Below are positions 54,256-64,000 of a stretch of DNA of 64,000 bases, piece by piece. The DNA is taken from assembly GCA_020002185.1 (NCBI GenBank), contig CM034533.1:52099568-52163567 (forward strand). Reading direction: 5' to 3'. The notes below the pieces were generated by a model. That model was not told the origin of the DNA. It made no database searches and saw nothing but the letters and a program-made list of their open reading frames with translations. How positions within the stretch are numbered: the stretch's first letter is position 1; each line of letters begins with the position of its first letter. A program made the translations under genes and the position numbers. The DNA is from Paraescarpia echinospica (Eukaryota; Annelida; Polychaeta; Sabellida; Siboglinidae).

Positions 54256-55084
54256 CTCTGTGTGGAAACCTTGTTTCGCATTTGAAGCCGACTTATTTAG
54301 GGCACAACAATATTGGATCAATGTAATAAAATGACATGATTTGTTGTACTGTAGATGTATATTATTGAATGAAGTGGTCATCGCATTATACCATTCACTG
54401 CTGCATTCTCCATTCACTATTACGTACACTTTTCGCTGTTGTTACTTATGTAAGAATAACAACGATATGCTTCCATTGGTGACAGAAAATGAAAAACAGT
54501 ACATGATGAAGATGTGAATATCATCATTAAGATACACATTATAATATTATACACTATGTATACATGTGTATAATCCAATTAATGTAATAACATTAACATG
54601 TACGAGTGACAGTTGCGTCGCGATCCACAAGTTATTTGCTGTAACAGTGTGTCCCGTATGTTCTTACAACTAGCCACGTCGACCGCGCTAAGGAAACTTC
54701 ACATATCTAACTAATTATAATGCATAATACATATCGAGTGGTTTGAGTTGCGAAATGCCACTCAAGTCCGTACAATGTAATTCAAAAGGGGTGCGGCATA
54801 GTTCCGAGAAAAACCGACGAATCGCATACAAAAACATAACAATTGAAAAATCGAATGCGCTGAATGGTTACTAAACATCCTATAAATATTAGTAAGCAAC
54901 TTTTCACATATTTAGACGGAAGGATTCTACAGAAAAAAAACAAGTTTAGTCTAGATTAGCGGCTTGTCGGTTCCCATTAATATTCATGAAGTAATGACAC
55001 ATAAATTCGCAGGTGCACCGTCGGCAACGAAACGGTAATTAATTCGCAGGGAAATGCGTAGGTGGGCATTTCCCTACCAAACTC
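54256..55084. other. AT-rich, no gene recognised
   Basis: No domain or clear repeat seen. Confidence 0.4.
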
Positions 55085-55640
55085 AAACAAACAAAGTTAA
55101 TAATAATAACACGGTAACTAAATCCTCGGAAACCAAGCTCAGAGGCGCATCAATACAAAAGGATTAATCATTAATTAGCATAATCGATAAGCCATATTAA
55201 AGTTGCCAACAGATGGATCGGTACGCCAGGGAGCTAAGGTGGATACGCAAGGTTGTAAAGGTACGTGTTTAAATGACGACGAAATTGTATTTATTATTTT
55301 CAACTGATCTAACACTAAGAGGGAGCAAATTCCAAAGAGTTGGTGCAGCAACAGCAAATGCACAAATTCCAATATTTGTATTGACTCTAGGAACAAAAAG
55401 TAAATCAGAACTAGATGATCGAAGCTGGATAGGCTTATTTACAGGAGTAAGCAGTGAATCCAGATATGCTGGTTGCTTACATGAAAGTGCATGAAAGGTA
55501 ATGGTACAGATTTTAAAAATAATACGACATCGTACAGGAAGCCAGTGCAAGGGCTTCAGAAGAGGCACTGAGTGAGAAAACCGCAGAAACCGAGTCAGAA
55601 CCCTAGCTAAGCAATTCTGTACACGTTGTAAGAGAAATAT
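55085..55640 (-). mobile_element. 5'-truncated LINE fragment with 3' end
   Basis: Minus strand: LQRVQNCLAR, LLKPLHWLPVRCRIIFKICT, LLFVPRVNTNIGICAFAVAAP and TLWNLLPLSVRS, the standard ORF2 C-terminus, then a 3' UTR ending CTTGGTTTCC and (TTA)n. A related fragment lies at 57055-57560 (+). Confidence 0.8.
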
Positions 55641-55646
55641 GCCGCT

Positions 55647-55700
55647 TACAGTGGCGTACCCAGGGGTTTTTTTGGTTGCCGTGAAACCCCCCAAAATTCC
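55647..55700. mobile_element. possible transposon end (CAGTGGCGTACCCAGG)
   Basis: CAGTGGCGTACCCAGG followed by T-rich sequence resembles a terminal motif common in animal repeats. It abuts the 5' end of the truncated LINE. Only one end is seen. Confidence 0.3.
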
Positions 55701-55892
55701 TCCCCATTGCATGATCCATAACGTAACGTACGACAGGAACAGGAACAGGAAATGTTTACTTGTCCCAAATACATAAAACAACTAAATAATCGTTATAAAA
55801 AACAAAAGACCATAGAATACATTGCAGTCGATTCGACGTGGGTAAAAAAAAACAAAGTAAGCATATAATATATGACAGGGAAATAGAGAATT

Positions 55893-56400
55893 ATGGCATA
55901 TGAGGGACGGGAGACTCCTACTAAGACTAATTATAATCGCTGTCGTAAGAGCCACCCTATGAAATACTTTGAACCATTATTTAACTTATATAAACGTATG
56001 AAAATCCCTAGTATATATACCATTAGTGAATCTTCAGTACACAATAAATGTATATATGCCTGTATATTACACACGTTCTAAATGTACCAAATAATCGGTT
56101 TTTAAATTAAAGCATTTATAAGCAAGGAGGTAAAGAATTATTCGATCATGTATTGCATATATGATAATTAAACATTTCAAATTATACAGTATAAGTATTG
56201 ATGTAATAAAACTTGCGAACTTACTATGTTGCGAAGCCATATAAACTGTGAGTGGTGATCTTGTCTTTTATTAAATCAGGTGCGTTATTTATGGTATGTG
56301 GCAAGCTATACCTGAGGCTTCGTTTGACAAATTCATAGTGTACGCTAGTTGTGTGGATTTGATCTTGTTCGTTTATTTAGGTGCCAAGAGGCAGTAGAAA
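55893..56400 (-). mobile_element. decayed 3' copy of the 57.9-61.1 kb LINE family
   Basis: Minus-strand translation LRYSLPHTINNAPDLIKDKI then THSLYGF (about 56240-56360) parallels LKYSLPHAINDTPDIIKDKI at 58450-58530. The GAGCCACCC hairpin region at about 55912-55965 parallels 58176-58220. Confidence 0.7.
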
Positions 56401-57054
56401 TAAAATTACTTACGAATTCACATTGATGCATTTTTTACACATGCGCTTATAGTCATAATACAAATACATTTTACTTTTTATCACATGTTGTGACATTTGA
56501 TTAGTGCTGTTATGTATTGTATGTGACATATTCATGTTTTGTCTTGTTTTTTTGGCAATTTTCTGTTGTTTGACCTCAGGCAGACTACAACACCACTACT
56601 GGAAAATTTTATTACAATTTACAGTAGCATATTGTCTAGTTGTTGGCCGGTGGCACCCACATTTGGTTGCTTTTTAGGTTTATATTCAGGATTAGCATGG
56701 TTGGACTTAATTCAACCTGTAGTAGAATGTCTAGTCGTTAAAATGCAACTGTGGGACTAGTCACTAGGTTTTGTTTGTATTTCTTGTAAGTAATTAAACA
56801 GCAGCCAACGCCAGTATTTTCATCATGTTTTTGTTGTTTCAGTTTATCATGTACATTTTATATGTAAATTCAGCGACATAAAGTAATTACGTTCACGCCA
56901 TATTTAGATAACAATGATTGATCTCCAAGTGTATAATGTGTAGTATACAAATCAAAAACATAAACATGTTACAGAAAAGGAACCGAATAAAAATAGAACA
57001 TGCTGACCTAATTTCAATATATTCAGCGTAGGCATTGTTCAGAAGTGTTAACCA
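56401..57054. other. no gene recognised
   Basis: AT-rich; a 73-codon frame at 56539-56760 has no domain. Confidence 0.35.
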
Positions 57055-57560
57055 ATGTGTAAGACAATTTTTAGACAATACGCTCTACATATTTCAATCA
57101 TGTCGCTGCTGTTTTTATTACATCCCAGATCTTCACCGTATTCGCCAGTGTATATGTCACTTTCTGTCGCTAAAACTTTTGCAACAGCTCTTGTTGGTAA
57201 CAACCTTGACTATTGCAATGCCCTCCTTTATAATATCGCTAGCAAGGATATTACAAAACTCCAACCTGACCAAAATTGTTTCGCAATTGTAGATCTAAAA
57301 TCCCTGCACTGGATCCCCGTGGGATGCCGCATTATTTTCAAGATGTATACAATTACCTATGAAGCCCTGTCATCCAAGCAACCTGCATACCTTCATTCAG
57401 TGCTCACCCCAGCAGGAAGGCCCAGACAGTTTCAGTCGGCAGGTTGTAATATACTATTTGTTCTCATAGATAGTTAATACGAACGCTGGAACTCGAGCCT
57501 TCTTGGTTGCTGCACCAACTTTGTGGAGCTCAGTTTCTGTGAGTCTTAAGGTAGTAGGAC
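57055..57560 (+). pseudogene. LINE ORF2 C-terminal fragment
   Basis: It reads NNLDYCNALLYNI, LKSLHWIPVGCRIIFKMYTI, KQPAYLHSVLTPAGRPRQFQ, and after a stop RAFLVAAPTLW. Same family type as 55085-55640, opposite strand. Confidence 0.78.
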
Positions 57561-57944
57561 ATATGCATAGTGTCTAGTTAGTTTGGCTACGTTTTACGTA
57601 TAACACGCATATTACCTTTTACGTTCCAAACAACTGATTTACCTCATAAAAGGTACGAATCTTGACATATATATATTTGAAAAGATATATGTCTTACATC
57701 CTATTAGTCTAATAGGCAGGAGGGTTTTAGTTACGTTTTATTTGTCAAAAGGTCTGAAGGTGGTTTGTGGGGTAAAGGTTACCGTAGAATGCAAATATCC
57801 ATTTCTTTTAAAATTCTACTTGGTAGATATCTTAAAACTTGCACCGGAAGTGGGGCAACCTCAATATTATAAATAAAAAGGGCGCATAGCCACCACCGAT
57901 ACATATAAGTGCGGTACCAATGAAAGCTTGACACGCTGGTTCTG
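57561..57944. other. no gene recognised
   Basis: AT-rich spacer. Confidence 0.35.
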
Positions 57945-58175
57945 TAACATAACATAACATAACGTTTATTTGACCCCATGTAGGTACACAATTAATTGGT
58001 TTCTGAACATCACTTATGCAGTAAAAACAACAAATACAAACATTATGCAGGCATACATATACGTATATCATTATAATGTTCAACATATTATTTGGAAAAT
58101 ATAAACAAACGCATGTACAGCTATTATGGTATTGATGTACCATAGACATTAATCATAGCTTATTCAATCGGGGTC

Positions 58176-58220
58176 GGTGGCTCCTATTAAGACACAATTG
58201 TCGCTATCATAGGAGCCACC
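58176..58220 (-). promoter_or_regulatory. 3' UTR hairpin of the LINE
   Basis: Arms GGTGGCTCCTAT (58176-58187) and ATAGGAGCCACC (58209-58220) are perfect 12-bp complements around a 21-nt loop. It lies between ORF2 and the poly(A) signal. A likely recognition structure for reverse transcription, by analogy with other LINEs. Confidence 0.6.
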
Positions 58221-58356
58221 CTATTTACGTGATAATTTATATGGTCCTTTTACAAGGTGTCTATCTCATGTATGTTTTTGGGAGTGCTTGTTTTATGTGA
58301 GAATGTAAGTTTGTTTGTGTGCTGGTTGCCTGAAACTAGCATAACATGTATCGTAT

Positions 58357-61099
58357 TTAATGGTTTTGTTGACATGTGTAGCAATTTGATAGAGTGCATA
58401 AATCATTATATTTGTGTAACAAGTATGTTTTTATATAAAATGAGAAGCCTCGCAAACTGTGAGTATATATTTTGTCTTTGATTATATCGGGGGTGTCATT
58501 TATAGCATGTGGTAGGCTGTATTTGAGACATTTCATTGCAAATTCATGCTTAGTTCTAAATGTATATAATTTTGTTCACGAGTATTATAATTATGTATGT
58601 TTACACTTGGGATAATTTGCCAGTTAAGTAAATAAGGAGGTAACATTTTATGAATGTATTTAAAGTAAAATTTTAATTCATGTAACTTTAATATATCTTC
58701 TACTTTTAGTAGTTTAAGTTTTTTAAAAAGTGGTTCCGTGTGTGAGTTGTATTTAATTAAGGTAATTATTCGCACGGCTTTTTTTTATTTATTTTTTTAT
58801 TCTATTTATTTGGTATCCCCAAACCATGACACAATAATTGATATGAGATAATATTAATGTGTTATATAACAACACTTTTATATCTAAAGGTAATACATAT
58901 TTTAATCTGTTTATTATGCCAATTGTTTTGGAGCACTTATTTGAAATTTTCTCAGTGTGTTTTTTCCAATTTAGGTTAGTGTCTAAAGTCAATCCTAGAA
59001 AGTTAAATTCATCTACTCTTTCAATATTTATATTATCTATTTAAGCGTAAGAGTCTGCATGCGTTTATTAAGCATATGAAAAATCATGTATTTTGATTTG
59101 CTTTTATTTAAAGATAATTTATTTATGTTTAGCCATTCAGTAACTTTAAAAAGTTCTTCACTTATTAAGGATTCTGTACTTTTGTTGCATGTGTTGTTGT
59201 TGTTGTTGTTATGACATTTTAAAGAGCTAGATAATGTGGTGTCATCAGCGTACATGACGAAATTAAATAAGGGAAGGGAAGAAGGGAAATTGGTATGTAA
59301 TTTTCAAATAAAGATGGATCGTCTTTCTTAAATATAAGAATCACTTTTGCAATTTTTAGTTTGTTTAGGAATATCCCGGATTTTAAAACTTGGTTTATTA
59401 ACAGCTTTAATGATTTTATAATTGCAGGCTCAATTATCTTGAGCAATTTTGATGAAATGCCGTCAAATCCAGAGCTGTTTTTTTTTTAAGATTATTAATA
59501 GTTTTCCTAATAGTCTCTTCATCAACACTCTGAAACGTAAATAGAGAATTAACGTTTTTGTTTAAATAATAACTATAGTTTTTGTTACCTTTATATTTAA
59601 TACCTTGTGCGATGGTCTGACCTATATTTGTAAAATAATTATTAAATTTGTTTGCAATATCCTTTTTATCAGTTATTTTTGTACCATTTTCTATAAAAAA
59701 AAAATAATGGTAATCTACGGTTTGTACGATTTTTTGAAAGAAATTCATTCAAACTTTCCAGGTATTTTTTATATCATATTTAAATCGATTAAATCTTTGT
59801 TCAAAATACACTTGTTTGGCTGCACGAATATTTTTCTTTAATATCGTATTATAAGTTTTTAGATTAATATTAATAGCTTTATAGCTTGTCGAATTTGGTT
59901 GTGTCAATTTTAATTGTTTATAGAGTTTGTCTCGATATTGAATATATTTTAGCAATCCTTGTGTAATCCACGTTGATCTTTTATGTTTATATTTATTAAA
60001 TTTCACCAGCTTAGTTTGCATATGCTTATTTTTTGCCCGTATAATTTCTTCGTAGATTATATCATAATTTAAATTTGTGTCTGCATTTATATTTTTATTT
60101 AGCTTATTGTATATCTCGTTTGATTTTATTTCGTGTTTAACTTTATGCATTGCCTCTTCATTTAGTATATTTATTTTAACATATTTAGGTGCAGGTTCAG
60201 TCTTCAATGAGACGTTGATGAATATAAAATACGGCTGATGATCATAACATTTTTTGATTAAAATCCCTGCAGTACTCTCCAATATAGATTTATTAAGTTT
60301 ACAGAAGAAATTATCTATTAAAGTAACAATTGTTCTAGTAAATCTAGTAGGAAGAGTAATTTGCAGGTAAAGGCTGTGTGATATTATGGTGTCAAAAAAG
60401 TTACTATATGTATCATTTTCATTTAATTTAAGCAAATTTATATTAAAATCCCCTGCGATAATGAGATTGTTATTACAGTTGTTTTCCATTGATGATATTA
60501 TAGAAGCAAATTCATTTATAAAAGCATTTAAGTTATCATTAGAAGTTCGTGGAGGTCTATATATGTTTCCGATGGTTATGCTCTTAGATAGATTACCACC
60601 ATTTATTTGGACTATCATCCCTTCCCAGTGTTCGTACATGTTTACATTTATTATAACCTCTGATCTATATTTGTTGTCGACATATATTATTAGCCCTCCT
60701 TTGTTACTGCACGTCTTACCTTGAGCTAAACAGTCAACCATGTAAGGAAAATTGTGATAGGTCATCGTTTTCTGATTTCCAAGTTTCTTGTAAGCAAATT
60801 ACATTAAATTTAAAATTGTTACTACTTAGCTCTTCTACAAAAGCTTCAAGTTCGTTAAATTTAGAATTTATTGATTGAATGTTAGTGCTCAAGACACTAA
60901 AACGCGTAGTGTTTTTCTGTGTAAGTTTGCCAAACTTATCAAAGTCATAATATGATGGCCGACGTATTAGTTGAGGTACATAATTTTCAACATAATTTGT
61001 GTCTAAGATGTTAATTAAGTCATTGTTATTAATACCTCCTAAATAGGAGAGGAACGTATCGTCAAATGTCATGCCTTTATATAATGTGGTATTTATCAT
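58357..61099 (-). pseudogene. LINE ORF2: endonuclease and deleted RT
   Basis: Endonuclease: VLSTNIQSINSKFNEL, VICLQETW, GNIYRPP, IIAGDFNINLL, then the Asp-His block. Linker with TWITQGLLKYIQYRDKLYK. RT: NLKKKTALD, ENYIPISLLP, which then jumps straight to FNFVMYADDTTL at about 59275. The RT core blocks between PISLLP and YADD are lost by deletion at a C/T-rich junction. C-terminus: HNYNTRE, KYSLPHAINDTP, THSLRGFSFYIK. Several frame breaks. Confidence 0.8.
61019..61065 (-). repeat. 47-bp segment repeated at 63661-63707
   Basis: An identical 47-bp stretch coding DDTFLSYLGGINNND near the start of ORF2. The second copy lies just outside the probable 5' end of the ORF1 segment. Confidence 0.9.
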
Positions 61100-62651
61100 A
61101 TGTATTTGTTATTATATTTGTATGTGTAAATGAGTGTTCAACAAATTGTGGTATATGCATATACCGATAATTAAATGTATTTGTGGCATTGCATGTCGTA
61201 AGTTTTATTGACGTAATGCACTGAACGTAAGTGTGAGATTGATTAAACATGTAAATGTGAGAACAGTTTGAGATAGACATCTTGTAGTTTGGTATGTAGA
61301 AAAAATAACATAAAATAAGAATGATTTGCATAATGAATGCAAGAAGACCTTGTCATGGGAGAGGTGTAGAGCATACAGTGGTACAACGGTTTTACAAGCC
61401 ACATTTACCTGAGTATCCGTAGTAACATACTAATGCATTTGACAGCAACATAATGAATACATGTATTAAGATAACTTCAGTGACAAGCTAAAGTTTTGTT
61501 TTTATAATGAACAGCAGTAAAACGTAGTGCAATAGTGCACGGTTAAGCATTTTGCTTCATTATCCATTTTTACTGTGATATGATAAGATTTAATTATACA
61601 CATATAATCGCACACATACATATACATACTTGAAAGTTATTTCTATGTATATATAATAATATAACTACAGGTTTACATTGCACAAAAAACAAAGATTCTG
61701 TGAAGAAGCTACCGATTTACATCGTGTGCAATAACTAACACAATGCTGTCATTTCAGATTTATACATCATATTTGTCAATCCATTTTACTGACAATAAAA
61801 AAGAGAAAAATATATTATTAAATTATATATATTAAATACATACGTATTTACTAAATACATACGTATTTATATATTAGCTGAATAACTATTTCAACTAACA
61901 AATATACAAAACAACATAACTAGCATTCAACTCAAAGAAAATAAAAAAATATATATTTTCATAAGAAAAACAAAATAAATTACAGTTTCAGTTTAACCGG
62001 ATATGCATTAGTGCACAAGTAGCTGGAGCTTATATTTATAGGAAGACACTAACACTAAATATTATGTTAATAAAATCACTTGAAAGAGTCCACAGAGAAA
62101 CTGAATGTCAAGAGTACAACAAATCATTAGCAATTTACATAGAGCAGTTAAAATAGATTGATTGTTCAGCATGTAGTAACATACTAACTATCTAGGAATG
62201 TCACCATATATATCGATAATATTCTCAATATCTCTGATGTCACTGCGATAACACTTGCGTGTAATCACTGAATCAAAGTAGAAAATACAGTTTAACGTTA
62301 TGCAGAAGTCAACGTAATGCTGTTGTGTGTTTACGTAAGCTGTACAGTTATTGTAATTTGAGAGAAAGAGAAAGGAGAAGAAGAGAAAGAGAAAAAAACA
62401 GCTTGTAGAGAAAGAACTAGAACTAGAAAAGATAATAATTTAAAACGATTAAAAATAACATTAACTGACATTATATTATCCCGGAGTCTGCAGAGTCAGT
62501 AATGAGGACTTATCTCTCTTTTAATTGTCCTTGCTGCGTAGATCACGTCTCGCTCTGGAGACTCACGTTGCGCAGTCTCGTGTAACAATAAAAAAAATAT
62601 AAAAAAAATCGTTCGTATACAGGGGCCGATTCCCGGTCGCAGGCCACGTGT
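61100..62651. other. AT-rich gap between LINE ORF2 and ORF1
   Basis: No coding signal. A purine-rich GAGAAAGAGAAA tract lies near 62360-62400. It could be an inserted sequence or a long spacer of a composite element. Confidence 0.4.
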
Positions 62652-63383
62652 TCAACGTAAAGTGTTTATATCTTCCTGCGTGTGGATGACCCTGATCGTG
62701 TTTGCTAATGTCTTGATTACCACTTTCCCATTATAGGTCCAGCAGTCAGCAATTTTCTTCGCACGTTTCAACTGCCTTGTAACGATAGCCAGCGATGTGC
62801 GGCGCTGCGTCAAGTCCTTGTTGACGAAGATTTTGTGTTGGTTTTCACAGACGCTGTTACGCAATCGGCTTCTGGCCTGTATGACTTCGTCTCGCACGTT
62901 AACTCTATTGAAACGCACAATGACTACACGATGTCGATCGCCTGTTTCAGCCCTTTTGCCAAGCCTATGGCTGACTGCAATGTCCTCTTGTGTCACTGGG
63001 GGGGTCACTGCCATTTTGACATTTATGGTTTCCACTACTTTTGCAGTAGTGTCCACCCCCGCCCCAGTTTCAGGGATTCCATGGAACCTTAAGTTGCATC
63101 GTCGGGAATATTGTTCAATGTTATCGCACTCACTTTCAAGATGTCCAACTTTTTCTTCGAGGGCTACAATTCTGCGCTCTTTGGTTTCGAGCTTCGAGTT
63201 TAGGTCAGCGATTGTCTGCGTGAGGGTGTCGATCTTATCGGCCAGCGCTTGAGGGTACAACGCTAATCTCAGTTTTCGTAACACAGCGTCATCATTCAGC
63301 AATTCAACGAATTTCAGCAGCATCACATCAGTGTCCTGAACATCGCTGTCAGTAACACTGGAAGGTTTACGCTTAGGTGGCAT
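62652..63383 (-). CDS. LINE ORF1 protein: coiled coil plus RRM-like domain
   Basis: 243 residues from MPPKRKP. An in-frame GTG nine codons upstream is less likely as the start. Residues about 45-90 form a coiled coil (heptads in DKIDTLTQTIADLNSKLETK). Then IEQYSRRCNLRFHGIPE starts the RRM of L1-type ORF1 proteins, with ISVSHRLGK-like and VIVRFN segments and a basic C-terminal domain. Family role: RNA-binding trimeric chaperone of a LINE. The frame is intact. Confidence 0.8.
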   Translation of the reverse strand: MPPKRKPSSVTDSDVQDTDVMLLKFVELLNDDAVLRKLRLALYPQALADKIDTLTQTIADLNSKLETKERRIVALEEKVGHLESECDNIEQYSRRCNLRFHGIPETGAGVDTTAKVVETINVKMAVTPPVTQEDIAVSHRLGKRAETGDRHRVVIVRFNRVNVRDEVIQARSRLRNSVCENQHKIFVNKDLTQRRTSLAIVTRQLKRAKKIADCWTYNGKVVIKTLANTIRVIHTQEDINTLR

Positions 63384-63434
63384 GTTAACTCTGAATGTTT
63401 GCTCTCCCACGAAAAGTACGTGACTTAGACCACG

Positions 63435-63445
63435 GCAGCCATCTT
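63435..63445 (-). promoter_or_regulatory. YY1-like site upstream of ORF1
   Basis: AAGATGGCTGC on the minus strand, about 55 nt upstream of the ORF1 ATG. Mammalian L1 carries a YY1 site at its 5' end that positions initiation; the parallel here is inferred. Confidence 0.35.
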
Positions 63446-63660
63446 ATAGCCGTGCTTGAGTTGGTTATATCTACATTATATTATTATTATCATGACGTTC
63501 GAAGTTGCCCAAATGGCACATCGTTAAAAAATTGCCCTATTACTATGTTCTTATTTAATTGTTCTTCTAATCTGAAGTGTTTTACCAAAATTAATAATTA
63601 CAGTTTCGACTAACTGCCCCGTTTAAGCTCAAAAGATTGACGTCAGTGTTGTGTGCTACA

Positions 63661-63707
63661 GTCATTGTTATTAATACCTCCTAAATAGGAGAGGAACGTA
63701 TCGTCAA
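63661..63707 (-). repeat. second copy of the 47-bp ORF2 segment
   Basis: Identical to 61019-61065. Flanking sequence on both sides is unrelated to ORF2. Confidence 0.9.
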
Positions 63708-64000
63708 CTTTTGCGGTTCATTCTCAAGTCGGCACGAATATTGATGTTCCACATATGTAAGTACAAATGCGTCTATATTTCGTGCACAACTATTTATTAT
63801 AGTGGAAAAGTAGTTTTGTAATGGAATACAGCAACCTTTCAGAAATACATACATGGCAAGAACGATGAGTTTAATATGTACGCCGACAACGTAGGCGACA
63901 TTTTGAAAAGACTATAGGCTTACAATTGCTTGTATGCAGCAATGTTTTACTGACTGCCTACAGGGGTGTGTAGCAGCATGTAGATAGTCTTGAGTTGGTA
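63708..64000. other. window end, nothing recognised
   Basis: AT-rich; no coding signal seen. Confidence 0.35.

Larger units (their letters stand above)
57945..61099 (-). mobile_element. Jockey/Rex-like LINE, ORF2 and 3' end
   Basis: Minus strand: endonuclease, linker, RT with an internal deletion, C-terminal domain, 3' UTR with a hairpin, AATAAA (57964-57969) and a (TTATG)n tail (57945-57962). An ORF1-type protein lies 1.55 kb upstream at 62652-63383 and may belong to the same element. Clade assignment is tentative. Confidence 0.8.

Overview
This window looks like AT-rich nuclear DNA from an invertebrate animal, probably aquatic. It has GT-AG introns, an extracellular-matrix type membrane protein gene (EGF, SEA and transmembrane exons), CR1-like LINEs whose ORF1 joins a PHD-like finger to an SGNH esterase, and Ngaro/DIRS-type tyrosine-recombinase retroelements. 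The phylum cannot be fixed from sequence alone. There are no rRNA genes, CRISPR arrays or bacterial operons.

Layout. 1-4402: an almost complete CR1-like LINE (+), broken by two single-base indels. 4640-7818: a decayed Ngaro-like element (+). 8.66-8.80 kb: a tRNA-derived SINE remnant. 10.18-16.92 kb: the 3' half of a host gene on the minus strand. It has three EGF exons of exactly 114 bp, three exons forming a SEA domain, a transmembrane exon and cytoplasmic-tail exons, all with matching splice phases. Its introns hold a long perfect palindrome, a 46-bp minisatellite and a decayed copy of the first LINE family.

17.4-21.85 kb is a GC-rich island unlike its surroundings. It has tandem repeats, a spliced Pro/Gln-rich gene (-) with three possible alternative last exons, a divergent TATA-driven gene (+) for an RPA1-C-like zinc-ribbon OB-fold protein, and an intact SGNH hydrolase (+). 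I could not assign it to a known element class. It is my main candidate for an undescribed system.

22.0-36.15 kb holds three near-identical tandem copies (about 4.74 kb each) of a dead Ngaro-like element. All three share the same frameshifts, an ~800 bp internal deletion and a 25 bp deletion, so they spread by DNA duplication and not by retrotransposition. 37.03-41.73 kb holds 5.5 copies of an 850-bp unit. Each full unit carries one identical furin-like cysteine-rich exon (102 bp, phase 1-1, minus strand), compatible with the EGF/SEA gene downstream on that strand. If it is one gene, the Ngaro array and the GC-rich island sit inside a ~20.8 kb intron next to an amplified exon.

42.47-64 kb is a graveyard of mobile elements. 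It contains an intact-frame 676-residue reverse transcriptase (+), a foldback element with a tRNA-like core, LINE fragments of several families, a pogo/Tigger transposase tail, and a minus-strand LINE (57.9-61.1 kb) with a possible ORF1 at 62.65-63.38 kb. All CDS calls are read by eye from translations, splice signals and motif recognition; no database search was run.
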